Source: Deltaproteobacteria bacterium (GTDB taxonomy: Bacteria > Desulfobacterota > Dissulfuribacteria > Dissulfuribacterales > QOAL01). From it: DNA of 13,269 nt. Every line of letters begins with the position of its first letter. Positions within the stretch are counted from its first letter, which is position 1. A program made the translations under genes and the position numbers. Under the pieces are notes generated by a model, which had not been told where the DNA came from, ran no database searches, and saw nothing but the letters and a program-made list of their open reading frames with translations. Below, in pieces: positions 1-6,966 of the stretch. The DNA is taken from positions 1 to 13,269 of the forward strand of contig JALSKY010000185.1 of NCBI GenBank assembly GCA_026988585.1, given 5' to 3'.

Positions 1-525
1 CTCTCTGATCTTATGACAGTTGTGGAATACAAGGGAGAAGACCTGCAGGGGTTGAAGATTGCCTGGATCGGTGACGGCAACAATATGGCAAACTCCTGGA
101 TACAGGCTGCAGGGCGTCTAAGGTTTGCTCTTGCCCTGGCATGTCCTGCTGGATTTGAGCCTGATAAAGATGTTCTTGAGTGGGCCAGGGGGCAGGATGG
201 GGCAGCAATAGAGCTGTTCCGCGATCCGCATGATGCCATTCGGGATGCTGATGTGGTAAATACGGATGTTTGGGCCAGTATGGGACAGGAAGACGATGCA
301 GATAGAAGAAAGGCCATCTTTGCCCAGTTTCAGGTGAACAGCAGGTTGATGAAGCTGGCCAAGCCCAATGCAATTCTGCTCCACTGTCTCCCTGCGCATC
401 GGGGTGAGGAGATTACCGAAGATCTGCTGGAAGGTCCTCAATCTGTGGTATGGGACCAGGCGGAAAACAAGATGCATCTGCATAAGGCTGTTCTTGAGTG
501 GGCCATGAGACTGGATTATTACTGA
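1..525 (+). CDS. argF: Ornithine carbamoyltransferase, 3' part (partial)
   Basis: Transfers the carbamoyl group of carbamoyl phosphate to ornithine, giving citrulline, in cytoplasmic arginine synthesis. Only the C-terminal 174 residues are in the window. The frame is open to base 1, where it reads LSDLMTVVEYKG, the familiar stretch after the catalytic core, so the ATG at 13 is internal and not the start. Visible family marks are the second-domain beginning (KIAWIGDGNNMANSW), the ornithine-binding DVWASMGQE motif, and HCLPAHRGEE, whose Cys and Arg contact the substrates. The protein ends with a normal C-terminal helix (LEWAMRLDYY) at the TGA. argG follows 82 bases downstream on the same strand, so the two are probably co-transcribed. 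The 82-base gap shows no terminator. The assignment rests on strong motifs; aspartate carbamoyltransferase is excluded by HCLPAHRG. Confidence 0.96.
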   Translation, partial: LSDLMTVVEYKGEDLQGLKIAWIGDGNNMANSWIQAAGRLRFALALACPAGFEPDKDVLEWARGQDGAAIELFRDPHDAIRDADVVNTDVWASMGQEDDADRRKAIFAQFQVNSRLMKLAKPNAILLHCLPAHRGEEITEDLLEGPQSVVWDQAENKMHLHKAVLEWAMRLDYY

Positions 526-607
526 TCTCTTTGATCCAGCTTTGTGACCTAAGGGGCATTGTCGATTTTTGTTGTTTGAATCACTCTGTTAAACAGGGGA
601 AGTAGAT

Positions 608-1819
608 ATGGAAGAGAGTGTAAACAAGGTTGTACTGGCATATTCCGGTGGATTGGATACCTCTGTGATCCTGAAATGGCTTCAGGTCACTTATGACTGT
701 CCTGTGGTGGCATACGCTGCAGATATAGGACAGAACGAGGATTGGGATGCTGTAAGGCAGAAGGCCCTGGATACAGGCGCAAGTGCGGTCTATATCCAGG
801 ACCTCAGGGATGAGTTTGCCAGAGACTATATCTTTCCAATGCTCAGGGCAAATGCCATCTATGAAGGTGTTTATCTATTGGGGACATCCATTGCCCGGCC
901 TCTCATTGCAAAGGAGCAGATCCGGATCGCAGACAAGGAGGGGGCAGATGCAGTGAGTCATGGTGCTACAGGCAAGGGGAATGATCAGGTCCGTTTTGAG
1001 CTCACTTATATGGCACTAAAGCCTGATGTGAAGATAATCGCTCCCTGGAGAATCTGGGACCTGAATTCCAGGAACAAGCTGATAGATTTTGCCAACAGCC
1101 ATGGGATCCCGGTGCCTGTAACCAAGAAACACCCATATTCCATGGATGCAAACATGCTTCATATCAGTTATGAGGGCGGTATTCTTGAGGATCCCTGGGC
1201 TGAACCGCCTGATGATATGTTTACCTGGACCAGGAGCCCTGAGAAAGCACCTGATCAACCAACATATATAGAAATAACCTTTGAAAAGGGTGATCCTGTT
1301 GCCCTTGATGGCAAACCCCTGACTCCTGCCAAGATGCTTCAGGCCCTGAATGAGATCGGAGCAGAGAACGGGATCGGCAGGGTGGATCTGGTAGAAAACA
1401 GGTTTGTTGGCATGAAGTCCCGCGGAGTTTATGAAACCCCAGGCGGGACAATAATCCGCATCGCCCATATGGCTATGGAATCCATTACCTTGGACAGGGA
1501 GGTGATGCATATAAGGGATGGCCTGATTCCTAAGTACTCAGAAATGATCTATTATGGTTTCTGGTTTGCTCCTGAAAGGGAGATGCTCCAGACAATGATG
1601 GATGAGATCCAGAATGTTGTGAATGGAACCGTTCGTCTCAAGATTTACAAGGGCAACTGTACAGTCGTAGGCAGGCGATCTCCCAACTCCCTTTATCGTC
1701 CAGATTTTGCAACCTTTGAGGAGGATGACGTTTACAGTCAGAAGGATGCTGAGGGCTTCATCAGGCTTCAGGGGCTCCGGCTCAGGATAATGTCAATGTT
1801 GCAGGGGATAGAGGAGTGA
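608..1819 (+). CDS. argG: Argininosuccinate synthase
   Basis: Joins citrulline and aspartate using ATP to give argininosuccinate, the step after ArgF. The 403 residues match the usual length of about 400. The N-terminal AYSGGLDTS (residues 11-19) is the PP-loop that binds ATP pyrophosphate, and SHGATGKGNDQVRFE in the middle of the protein is the citrulline and aspartate binding signature. A further core stretch, GRVDLVENRFVGMKSRGVYETPGG, contains the expected substrate contacts. The start ATG at 608 has a GGGGA ribosome site about seven bases upstream. The gene is intact with a normal stop. It follows argF, but argH (the lyase completing the pathway) is not next to it; a PilZ gene follows instead, so argH must lie elsewhere. 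Confidence 0.98.
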   Translation: MEESVNKVVLAYSGGLDTSVILKWLQVTYDCPVVAYAADIGQNEDWDAVRQKALDTGASAVYIQDLRDEFARDYIFPMLRANAIYEGVYLLGTSIARPLIAKEQIRIADKEGADAVSHGATGKGNDQVRFELTYMALKPDVKIIAPWRIWDLNSRNKLIDFANSHGIPVPVTKKHPYSMDANMLHISYEGGILEDPWAEPPDDMFTWTRSPEKAPDQPTYIEITFEKGDPVALDGKPLTPAKMLQALNEIGAENGIGRVDLVENRFVGMKSRGVYETPGGTIIRIAHMAMESITLDREVMHIRDGLIPKYSEMIYYGFWFAPEREMLQTMMDEIQNVVNGTVRLKIYKGNCTVVGRRSPNSLYRPDFATFEEDDVYSQKDAEGFIRLQGLRLRIMSMLQGIEE

Positions 1820-1895
1820 ACCAGGGAAAATTTATGACAGAGGGGGTGCTTTTTTCCGCTGAGATCTTATTGTCTTCTTACAGAAGGTGAGATGG

Positions 1896-2285
1896 ATGGC
1901 TGACACATTTCAGGAGCGGAGGCGTAACCTCAGGGTCCCTTTTGTGACCCAGGTGAAGATCGAACCACTGGATGGTTCTGGTGTTGTCATCACTGAGACC
2001 AGTAAAGATATCTCCATGCAGGGGATTTATTGCTTCACAGAGAATCCCTTGCCCAAAGGCACGAGATGTCTGATAGAGATAATGCTTACAGGAACCAGTT
2101 CAGAGCTCAAATTGAAGATTGAGGGCCATGTGATCAGGAGTGACAGTCAGGGCATGGCACTCTATTTTGATGTGCTGGAGCTGGACTCCTTTATCCATCT
2201 CAAAAATATCCTCTATTATAACTCTGGGGATCCAGAACGAATTGACCGGGAAACCGGCTGTTTTGGGCCTCAGGCAGATGGCTGA
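1896..2285 (+). CDS. PilZ-domain protein (c-di-GMP binding)
   Basis: A 129-residue single-domain PilZ protein. PilZ domains bind cyclic di-GMP and relay it to motility, polysaccharide or other outputs. The N-terminal RRRNLRVPF holds the RxxxR motif (R9 and R13), and DISMQG (D38, S40, G43) is the [D/N]xSxxG motif; together these are the residues that grip c-di-GMP. The rest has the alternating beta pattern of a small barrel, ending in a helix (DSFIHLKNILYY) and a loose tail. I chose the ATG at 1896 because AGAAGGTGAG (1882-1890) sits about six bases before it; an in-frame GTG at 1887 would overlap that ribosome site. No output domain is attached, so the target is unknown. It lies 76 bases after argG and 92 before the next gene. 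Confidence 0.85.
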   Translation: MADTFQERRRNLRVPFVTQVKIEPLDGSGVVITETSKDISMQGIYCFTENPLPKGTRCLIEIMLTGTSSELKLKIEGHVIRSDSQGMALYFDVLELDSFIHLKNILYYNSGDPERIDRETGCFGPQADG

Positions 2286-2377
2286 TCTATTGCGGCCAGG
2301 CTGTGGTTGGCTGATATCAGGCTGGTGGCAGTAGTGTCGCTTGAATTGCCGGATCAGCAGAGCAAAAGGAAGATGAG

Positions 2378-2740
2378 ATGAACAGAAGACAGATCTACTA
2401 TACAGGAAATTTCTCCCCATTTGTGGTAATAGCCTTGGGTGTTCTTGCCCTTGCCGCATTTTTTATCACCCTCCCCATATTTCTTGCAGCCCTGGTGGTA
2501 TTTACTGCTATTGGTCTTTTCTATGTCTGGAAGTTTCAGCGTGCAGTAAAGAAGGCGGAAGAGGAGCTTCGCAGACAGCAGGAGATGGGTGTCTCTGAAT
2601 TCAGGGAGGAGGAGATCCAGGTGGGGCCTGATGGCCGCCGTGTCGTGGTTCGGAAAAAACATCTGGTCATAGATGTTACGCCTGAGGCCATTGACGAAGC
2701 TGGAGATCATTCTCGTGGCGGTTCAGCCGGTTCTCCTTAA
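2378..2740 (+). CDS. Small two-helix membrane protein, function unknown
   Basis: I do not recognise this family. The 120-residue protein has a short polar N-terminus, then a hydrophobic stretch (about residues 13-51) long enough for a two-helix hairpin. A charged, helix-prone segment rich in Lys, Glu, Arg and Gln follows (about 52-70) and may form a short coiled coil. After it comes a soluble domain with beta character (EIQVGPDGRRVVVRKK) and a Gly/Ser tail. There are no cysteines or obvious catalytic residues. The start is supported by AAAGGAAG a few bases before the ATG. Codon use and the good ribosome site suggest a real gene. The neighbours are a PilZ protein upstream and a RACo-like ASKHA protein downstream; neither indicates a role. 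Confidence 0.7.
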   Translation: MNRRQIYYTGNFSPFVVIALGVLALAAFFITLPIFLAALVVFTAIGLFYVWKFQRAVKKAEEELRRQQEMGVSEFREEEIQVGPDGRRVVVRKKHLVIDVTPEAIDEAGDHSRGGSAGSP

Positions 2741-2790
2741 GGGTAACAGCAGTCAGAAAGCAGAACAGATTGGCTTCGTTATATTGATTC

Positions 2791-4404
2791 ATGGTTTCAG
2801 GGATGGATGAACAGTTACGGGAAAAGAGACGGATGCCAGCGGCCTTCTTGCGCTCTCTGGACCTTCCTGAGCCCTCGCTATCAGACAACAGGAGTCATGA
2901 AAGAAGAATCCGGGAAACCCTTGCTTCAGATCTGAAGCTACCTGTAACCGAGATATTTCTACCTCTGCAGATTGCCAGGCAGCTTCCTGGCCTGATCAGG
3001 GAACATGGTTACAGAGTTGACCTGGTGTTTTGCCGGGATCGGCATGGCTATATTGTCTCCGGTGTGTTTCCCAAGGGGTGCTCTCCTGGGGTTTTTGGCC
3101 TGGCCGTGGATCTTGGCAGCACCTCTGTGGTCTTCTACCTTGTGGATCTGCGTGCGCGCCGAGTGGTGGAGACGGTCTCCAGACACAATCCTCAGGCTTC
3201 CCATGGAGATGACATACTTGATCGTATAATTTTTGCCTCTCGAGGGAACGGTTTGCAACTAATGCAGCAGGAAACCGCAGGCCTCTTCAATGAGGTTATG
3301 GCTGATCTATGCGGAAGGGCAGGGATTCGGCAGGATGATATATATTACTGTTCTGTGGCAGGCAATACCACCATGTGTCATCTCCTGCTCGGGCTGGATC
3401 CCTGGCATATTTGCCGCGAACCATATCTTCCAGTAGTAAACCGGTTCGATCTGATTTCTCCTGAAGAGGTTGGGCTGGAGATGAACCCTCTGGGTCGGCT
3501 CTATCTCTTTCCAAACATTGGAAGCTACTTTGGAGGGGATCTCATATCAGGGATCATTGCCTCAGGGCTTCACAGGCAGGAGGAGATCTCCCTTTTGGTT
3601 GATGTGGGCACAAATGCAGAGGTGATCCTGGGTAATCGTGACTGGCTGGTGGCATGTGCAGGTGCTGCAGGGCCCGCCCTGGAAGGAGGGATCCTTAGTT
3701 GCGGAACGAGGGCTCAGCCAGGTGCCATAGAACGGGTTGAGATAGATCCAACAACCCTGGATCTCTCATGGCAGACCATCGGTGAGATTCCGCCGGTGGG
3801 ATTATGCGGTTCAGGTATCATAGATCTGTTGGCGGCCCTTTTCCTTGCGGGCCTGGTGGACTCCACAGGTAAGCTTGTGGTTGAAAGGGACCCTGACAGA
3901 TTCAGAAAGATAGATGATGTCTGGTGTTATGTGGTAGCTGATGAATCCATCACCGGGCATGGCAGACCAGTTTATATATCCCAGAGTGACATAAAGAATC
4001 TCATCCGTTCAAAAGGGGCTATGTACACCATTCTGAACGTGGTGGTCCAGAGTGTAGGTGTACAGTTTTCAGATATACAGAATTTCTATGTGGCAGGGGC
4101 CTTTGGCACATATATCTCGCCAGATAAGGCCATTACCATAGGCATGCTCCCTGATATCTCCATAGACAGGTTCAAGGGGCTCGGGAATGCAGCAGGAGAG
4201 GGCGCAGTGAATATGCTGCTGGATGCATCAAAAATGGATGAGGCCAACGAGATATGCGACAGAATCACCTATCTTGAGATGAACGTGCGGGGGGATTTTA
4301 TGGACCAGCTTACCGGAGCCCTGTTTCTTCCACACACTGATCTCTCTCTCTTTCCTTCTGTGGCAGCCAAACTGAAAAAGCTGGGTCGTTTCAGCACACC
4401 ATAA
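2791..4404 (+). CDS. RACo-like ASKHA-domain protein (DUF4445 type), no ferredoxin domain
   Basis: Resembles the C-terminal part of RACo, the ATP-dependent reductive activator of corrinoid proteins, and of related DUF4445 proteins. Residues about 35-100 resemble the RACo linker region; the rest is an ASKHA (actin/hexokinase/Hsp70-like) nucleotide-binding fold. The motifs are GLAVDLGSTS (phosphate 1, D107), SVAGNTTMCH (188-197), LLVDVGTNAE (phosphate 2, D271), GPALEGG (294-300), GLCGSGIID (337-345) and YVAGAFG (433-439). Known RACo proteins begin with a [2Fe-2S] domain that supplies the electron. Here the N-terminus has only scattered cysteines (C81, C97) and no such cluster, and there is no C-terminal [4Fe-4S] pair as in RamA. 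It may therefore use a separate ferredoxin or have another role. The ATG at 2791 lacks a good ribosome site; ATG at 2803 or 2833 is possible. No corrinoid protein or methyltransferase gene is nearby. Confidence 0.82.
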   Translation: MVSGMDEQLREKRRMPAAFLRSLDLPEPSLSDNRSHERRIRETLASDLKLPVTEIFLPLQIARQLPGLIREHGYRVDLVFCRDRHGYIVSGVFPKGCSPGVFGLAVDLGSTSVVFYLVDLRARRVVETVSRHNPQASHGDDILDRIIFASRGNGLQLMQQETAGLFNEVMADLCGRAGIRQDDIYYCSVAGNTTMCHLLLGLDPWHICREPYLPVVNRFDLISPEEVGLEMNPLGRLYLFPNIGSYFGGDLISGIIASGLHRQEEISLLVDVGTNAEVILGNRDWLVACAGAAGPALEGGILSCGTRAQPGAIERVEIDPTTLDLSWQTIGEIPPVGLCGSGIIDLLAALFLAGLVDSTGKLVVERDPDRFRKIDDVWCYVVADESITGHGRPVYISQSDIKNLIRSKGAMYTILNVVVQSVGVQFSDIQNFYVAGAFGTYISPDKAITIGMLPDISIDRFKGLGNAAGEGAVNMLLDASKMDEANEICDRITYLEMNVRGDFMDQLTGALFLPHTDLSLFPSVAAKLKKLGRFSTP

Positions 4405-4552
4405 AAGGGCCTTGGCTCATAAAAACCGGTTTACTTCTCTCCATCCATCCATGAGTGAGAAACGCTTTATCTCAGTGTAAGACACTCGACTCCCATAACG
4501 AACTGCAAAAAAACTGTTCACTTTTTTTTATTTTTTGCTAAAAAGATATTTA

Positions 4553-4571
4553 GGCAATCAGGCCAATCAGG
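4553..4571. repeat. Tandem 9-base direct repeat upstream of napC
   Basis: Two near-identical copies, GGCAATCAGG and GCCAATCAGG, sit head to tail sharing one G, in the 274-base gap before napC. The spacing of nine bases is close to one helical turn, so they could be a direct-repeat binding site. CAGG recurs further downstream in the same gap. This is suggestive only. Confidence 0.3.
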
Positions 4572-4608
4572 TTTTTTTTACTCTTTACTCTTCAGGCGTC
4601 AGGGGATC

Positions 4609-4632
4609 TATGTCGAATCTGGACGCGACATA
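4609..4632. promoter_or_regulatory. Inverted repeat upstream of napC, candidate operator
   Basis: TATGTCG (4609-4615) and CGACATA (4626-4632) form a perfect 7-base inverted repeat with a 10-base spacer. The half-site centres are 17 bases apart, which suits a dimeric DNA-binding regulator. It ends 46 bases before the napC start. The rest of the gap (4405-4678) contains poly-T/poly-A tracts, an AAACCGGTTT palindrome (4423-4432) and a tandem repeat, but I cannot place a convincing -35/-10 pair. If transcribed, the repeat could instead be a small leader hairpin. Confidence 0.4.
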
Positions 4633-4678
4633 AATCCCGTTCAGGGAGTTTTAGTACGGCAGTTCACAGGAGGGTTTC

Positions 4679-5227
4679 ATGAATTTGCTAAAAGAGAATA
4701 GCGGTGCCGCAGCCTTGTGGATCTTGATAGGCTTTGTACTGGCCATCATAGTCAGCTTTGTTACTGCAGTCCAGGTAAAGTCCACCAGTACGGTGCAATT
4801 TTGCAATTCATGTCATGAGATGAACCCCTTTTATGATACCTGGGTGACAGGTCCTCACGGGCTGGACAAAAAGGGGGCCATCAGGGCCCGTTGCGTTGAC
4901 TGCCACCTTCCTCACGATAGTCTCATGAACTATCTTACCACCAAGACCAAAGCAGGGATTCATGATGCCAAGGCCCACTGGATGGGCAAAAAGACAGAGT
5001 GGCTCAAACAGTGGAAGGAGAGAGGGCCTTATGTCCATGAGGCCTATGAGTCAGGGTGTCTCGAATGTCATAAGGAGCTCGTTGCCCCAGGAATACCTGC
5101 CAAGGCGGTGAGTGCACATAAGGCTTATCTTGCAGGGCAGACAGAGAGGAACTGCATTGATTGTCACCATATGGTAGGGCATGGAGATCTTGTCCAGAGG
5201 TTCAGGGATCTTGGTTATAGCGAATAG
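4679..5227 (+). CDS. napC: NapC/NirT/NrfH-family tetrahaem cytochrome c
   Basis: Membrane-anchored quinol dehydrogenase that passes electrons from menaquinol to periplasmic reductases. The 182 residues start with one uncleaved transmembrane helix (about 11-31), followed by a periplasmic domain with four CxxCH haem sites at C42-H46, C72-H76, C127-H131 and C159-H163. The first, CNSCHEM, has the CxxCHxM arrangement whose Met serves as axial ligand in NrfH. The start ATG has a strong AGGAGGG (4668-4674) upstream. hao begins 67 bases after its stop and napM-napA follow, so this protein could feed HAO, NapA, or both. By position it may equally be called an NrfH or cM552-like partner of HAO; the family is secure, the exact subfamily needs a tree. 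A long gap (274 bases) precedes it, so it is probably the first gene of its operon. Confidence 0.92.
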   Translation: MNLLKENSGAAALWILIGFVLAIIVSFVTAVQVKSTSTVQFCNSCHEMNPFYDTWVTGPHGLDKKGAIRARCVDCHLPHDSLMNYLTTKTKAGIHDAKAHWMGKKTEWLKQWKERGPYVHEAYESGCLECHKELVAPGIPAKAVSAHKAYLAGQTERNCIDCHHMVGHGDLVQRFRDLGYSE

Positions 5228-5256
5228 ATTTTTTTAGGGAGTTTTTTGACAAAGAG

Positions 5257-5272
5257 TTCAATTTAAGTTGAA
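5257..5272. promoter_or_regulatory. Near-perfect palindrome before hao, candidate operator
   Basis: TTCAATTTAAGTTGAA is palindromic at 14 of 16 positions (TTCAA-N6-TTGAA with a TTAA core). It lies between a TTGACA box (5246-5251), which would make a good -35, and the hao ribosome site (5281-5290). I see no convincing -10 element at the right distance, so a separate hao promoter is not proven. The layout would allow a regulator to control hao apart from napC. The FNR consensus (TTGAT-N4-ATCAA) does not match. Confidence 0.4.
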
Positions 5273-5294
5273 GAATAGAAAAAGGAGGGTCAAG

Positions 5295-6692
5295 ATGAAA
5301 AAGATTATGGTCAAACTTGGTGTTGCAGGATTGACCGGATGCTTGTTCAGCCTTTTGGCTGTAACTGTCATGGCAGCTGAGGCCCCTTCCGGGGATGCCG
5401 CATCCAAGGCTTCTACGGTCACGCCACAGTTCCACAAGGCCCTGGTAGTGCAGAGGGGAATGACACCTGAGGCTGCCAAGTGTATAGAATGTCATGCCAA
5501 GAAGACACCTGGCATTGTGGAGTCCTGGAAGCTTGGCAAGATGGCCCATGCCTCTGTAGGTTGTTATGACTGCCATGTTGTCCAGAAGAGTTCACCCATG
5601 GCCAGTCAGTGTTCAGGTATCAAGGGGTCAGACATCTATATCTCCCCCATGGTATCTTCCAAGACCTGCTCTAGATGTCATCCCACCGAGGTGGAGCAGT
5701 TCCTGAAAAGCGGTCATGCAATGCTCTCCAGCAAGCCTGTTGTGGATCCTTCAAAACTCAACGGAAAACTAATAAAACTGATGTATCATCTGGAGGGTGC
5801 ACAGTTTATTGGTAACAACGATCCAGGGAGTGTCTCTGCATCCAGGGCTGCAGGCTGCCAGATGTGCCATGGCGGTGAGGTGGAGCTTGGCCCAGATAAC
5901 AAACCCATCAAGAACACCTGGCCTGGCGGTGTTGGGCAGAGATACCCTGATGGGTCTGTTGGCAACTGTACGGTTTGTCATACCAGACATAAATTCTCTG
6001 TGGCTGAGGCCAGAAAACCTGAAGCATGTGCAAGTTGTCACCTGGGACCTGACCACCCTGATATTGAGATATATATCGAGAGCAAACATGGGCAGGTATT
6101 TTTGACCCACGGCGAGGATTGGGAATGGGATTCTGCTCCAGATGCTTGGCAGCCTGGAGACTATACGGCGCCCACCTGTGCAACTTGTCATATGAGCGGT
6201 ATCGGTGAGCTCTCCACCACTCATAACATCAATGAGCGTCTGAAATGGGATCTTATGCACAAGAAGAGTGTTATCCGCAGCGGAGAGCGTGGAGATGGAG
6301 AAAAGGGTGCCAAGCTCATGAGGCAGGTCTGCGCCAATTGTCATGGGTCAACCCATATAGAGAAGGAGAGGCAGAATCTTGATGATGCTGTAGCCCTCTA
6401 TAATTTTTACTGGGATGGTGCAGTGAAGATGAAGAAGGATCTGGCAGCCAAGGGATTGCTGGGCAAAGATGCCTGGTCTGACGGCTTCCAGGAACTCATG
6501 TATTATCTCTGGCACCATACTGGCAGGCGTGCCCGTCAGGGAGTAGCCATGAATGGTCCGGATTATGCCCACTGGCACGGTTTCTTCCAGATCTTTCAGG
6601 TTTACAAGGATATGCAGGCCATTTATGACTGGAGGATCAAGAACAACAAGATAGAGCCGTTGAGCACAGTGATGAGTACTGGTCCCCTTTAA
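5295..6692 (+). CDS. hao: Octahaem cytochrome c, hydroxylamine oxidoreductase (HAO) family
   Basis: Family members oxidise hydroxylamine or hydrazine; the epsilonproteobacterial branch is proposed to reduce nitrite or hydroxylamine to ammonium. The 465-residue protein has a Sec signal peptide (cleavage near TVMA-AEA) and exactly eight CxxCH sites, at C63, C90, C125, C188, C225, C245, C295 and C346. Family marks are VGCYDCH at haem 2 and LGPDHPDIEIYIESKHG, whose Asp253-His254 correspond to the active-site Asp-His pair of Nitrosomonas HAO; haem 4 (C188) is the catalytic position there. The tail contains PDYAHWHG (422-429). Whether a Tyr can make the P460 cross-link to haem 4 needs an alignment. 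The ATG at 5295 follows AAAGGAGGG; a TTG at 5268 lies before that site. napC is directly upstream and a terminator follows, so napC-hao may be a unit. A reductive role is inferred from the nap context. Confidence 0.9.
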   Translation: MKKIMVKLGVAGLTGCLFSLLAVTVMAAEAPSGDAASKASTVTPQFHKALVVQRGMTPEAAKCIECHAKKTPGIVESWKLGKMAHASVGCYDCHVVQKSSPMASQCSGIKGSDIYISPMVSSKTCSRCHPTEVEQFLKSGHAMLSSKPVVDPSKLNGKLIKLMYHLEGAQFIGNNDPGSVSASRAAGCQMCHGGEVELGPDNKPIKNTWPGGVGQRYPDGSVGNCTVCHTRHKFSVAEARKPEACASCHLGPDHPDIEIYIESKHGQVFLTHGEDWEWDSAPDAWQPGDYTAPTCATCHMSGIGELSTTHNINERLKWDLMHKKSVIRSGERGDGEKGAKLMRQVCANCHGSTHIEKERQNLDDAVALYNFYWDGAVKMKKDLAAKGLLGKDAWSDGFQELMYYLWHHTGRRARQGVAMNGPDYAHWHGFFQIFQVYKDMQAIYDWRIKNNKIEPLSTVMSTGPL

Positions 6693-6722
6693 TAGGTGAG
6701 CCGTCAGCGGCACTAAAAAATC

Positions 6723-6747
6723 GGGGTGCGGTATTTCTCCGTACCCC
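6723..6747 (+). terminator. Hairpin after hao, weak terminator-like
   Basis: GGGGTGCGG and CCGTACCCC pair over nine positions (one G-T wobble) around a TATTTCT loop, 30 bases after the hao stop. The following sequence (CTTAAACATTTTT) has only a delayed T tract, so it may protect the mRNA 3' end or slow the polymerase more than terminate. A much better terminator lies about 95 bases further on. Confidence 0.5.
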
Positions 6748-6841
6748 CTTAAACATTTTTGGGAGCAGAATGGGATCTGTTTCATGTTTATGTTACATCG
6801 GTGACGGCGTTAAGCTGGTTGCCAGTTTTTTGCACTCGCTT

Positions 6842-6876
6842 AAAAAGGGTTGGTGGTCTGCCAGCCCTTTTTTTTT
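6842..6876 (+). terminator. Rho-independent terminator between hao and napM
   Basis: AAAAAGGGTTGG (6842-6853) pairs with CCAGCCCTTTTT (6861-6872), 12 pairs with one G-T wobble, around the loop TGGTCTG. The T run continues to 6876 for nine Ts in all. This is a textbook intrinsic terminator. It lies between hao and napM, so napM-napA probably has its own promoter in 6877-6950. Confidence 0.88.
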
Positions 6877-6905
6877 GAAAATAATAATGTATGTAATGGT
6901 ATGAA
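6875..6905 (+). promoter_or_regulatory. Possible promoter for napM-napA
   Basis: TTGAAA (6875-6880) and TATGAA (6900-6905), the latter preceded by TG at the extended -10 position (6897-6898), lie 19 bases apart in the AT-rich stretch just after the terminator. The spacing is long, so this is only a candidate. A CTTTTAAAAG palindrome (6915-6924) lies about ten bases downstream and could be a control site. Confidence 0.3.
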
Positions 6906-6966
6906 CACTTGATCCTTTTAAAAGTTAGCTTAGTTCTCACTTTTACTCATATCCTGGAGGTGAGTT

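Noticed and set aside
4441..4452. CCAT tandem triplet as a phase-variable repeat
   Set aside because: Only three units, outside any coding region and not close to a start.
4474..4486. AGTGT-AAG-ACACT hairpin after the ASKHA gene as a terminator
   Set aside because: The stem is only five pairs with a three-base loop and no T tract follows.
5769..6344. Minus-strand reading frame of 191 residues
   Set aside because: It is antisense to hao, whose eight haem sites run through this region; no family resemblance.
6815..6840. Possible sigma-54 promoter (TGG...TTTTTTGCA) before napM
   Set aside because: The GG to GC distance is about 15 bases, not the 12 required, and it lies before the terminator.
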